DNA of 5,433 nt from NCBI GenBank assembly GCA_031255425.1, contig JAIRSN010000159.1:1-5433 (forward strand), written 5' to 3'. Below the pieces are notes generated by a model that was not told the DNA's origin, searched no databases, and saw only the letters and a program-made list of their open reading frames with translations. A program made the position numbers and the translations under genes. This DNA is from Dysgonamonadaceae bacterium (GTDB lineage Bacteria > Bacteroidota > Bacteroidia > Bacteroidales > Azobacteroidaceae). Below are positions 5,274 through 5,433 of the stretch, in pieces; the first letter of the stretch is position 1, and each line of letters begins with the position of its first letter.

Positions 5274-5433
5274 AAAATTCGTCGGTTTTTGGTTTTCCGC
5301 ATACAGCGAAGACGAAAATCCGTCCATTTTTGGCTTTTCGCGTCCAGCGAAAACGTAAATCTGTTAATTTATGTTTATCGCCAGCGCGCGCTTTTAAGAA
5401 TAAGTTAATTTATGTTTATCGCTGATATGCGCT
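5274..5433. repeat. Degenerate 41-bp tandem repeat, four units, open at the right edge
   Basis: Units begin at 5274, 5315, 5356 and 5397, each exactly 41 bp apart; the fourth is cut after 37 bp. Units 1 and 2 agree at 33 of 41 positions. Units 3 and 4 share an identical 19-nt block, GTTAATTTATGTTTATCGC (5363-5381 and 5404-5422), and unit 3 resembles unit 2 more loosely. Each unit centres on a CGC-loop-GCG dyad; in unit 2 it is a perfect TTTTCGC-GTCCA-GCGAAAA. The period is not a multiple of three, which argues against a protein repeat, and sequence drifts along the whole unit, which argues against a CRISPR array. Confidence 0.75.

Larger units (their letters stand above)
4948..5433. other. 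Gene-free, A/T-rich upstream region
   Basis: No convincing gene lies in this 486-bp stretch on either strand; open frames here are short, of odd composition and cross repeats. It holds the leader of the 802-aa gene, several short perfect dyads, possible promoter elements for both directions, a 12-bp inverted pair around 5005-5187, and a degenerate 41-bp tandem repeat running off the right edge. Base composition is markedly more A/T-rich than the genes, with GC confined to the dyads. Confidence 0.7.

Noticed and set aside
5044..5274. 76-codon plus-strand frame with a hydrophobic stretch
   Set aside because: It runs across the candidate promoter elements and dyads, is followed by an Arg run created by the GC-rich dyad, and has no family resemblance or start signal.
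5127..5327. 66-codon minus-strand frame
   Set aside because: It starts inside the 41-bp repeat and crosses the inverted repeat; composition is Lys/Arg/Ser-rich with no domain.
5271..5408. 45-codon plus-strand frame (starting MKIRRFLVFRIQ) with GGAAA before the ATG
   Set aside because: It lies within the 41-bp repeat, whose period is not a multiple of three, so each unit is read in a different frame. The openness is more likely incidental.
5274..5433. CRISPR array
   Set aside because: Repeats are not near-identical and there are no unique spacers of constant length; similarity is spread over the full 41-bp unit.

Overview
The window reads as a chromosomal segment from a Bacteroidota, most likely Bacteroidales, organism. 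Four things point there. The tRNA at the left edge is preceded by an exact TTTG-N19-TAnnTTTG promoter, the -33/-7 pattern of the Bacteroidota primary sigma factor. Two genes end in tails resembling type IX secretion (T9SS) type A sorting domains. Start codons mostly lack strong Shine-Dalgarno sequences and sit behind A/T-rich leaders. The large proteins are built of jelly-roll and cadherin-like modules common in Bacteroidota exoproteins. Genes are GC-rich and the gaps are strikingly AT-rich, broken only by short GC-rich dyads. I cannot name the genus.

Layout: everything clearly genic is on the minus strand, so transcription runs right to left. From right to left: a gene-free stretch (4948-5433) with a degenerate 41-bp tandem repeat, several dyads and possible promoter elements; an 802-aa secreted multi-domain protein (2539-4947); an 83-bp gap spanned by a perfect 10-bp inverted repeat; a 477-aa secreted endonuclease I family nuclease with an Ig-like domain and sorting-type tail (1021-2454); after only 6 bp, a 265-aa ZIP-family metal transporter of the ZupT type (217-1014); a 140-bp gap with a 3' stem and the tRNA promoter; and tRNA-Val(TAC) at 1-76, cut off within its 3' end.

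How the genes may work together: the nuclease and ZIP transporter are almost certainly co-transcribed, and the transporter's Shine-Dalgarno-like sequence overlaps the end of the nuclease gene. The 802-aa protein lies just upstream in the same direction and shares the same style of C-terminus, so it may belong to the same unit, although the gap contains an inverted repeat that could end or process the transcript. A reasonable but unproven picture is surface-exposed or released DNA degradation by a metal-dependent nuclease, coupled to divalent metal uptake, alongside a large non-enzymatic surface protein of unknown ligand.

The genes belong to recognisable families. The less explained material is in the gaps: an AGGCGC/GCGCC dyad recurring in all three of them, the 41-bp tandem repeat with a hairpin core at the right edge, and a 16-bp operator-like dyad at the expected -33 position of a candidate promoter for the 802-aa gene.
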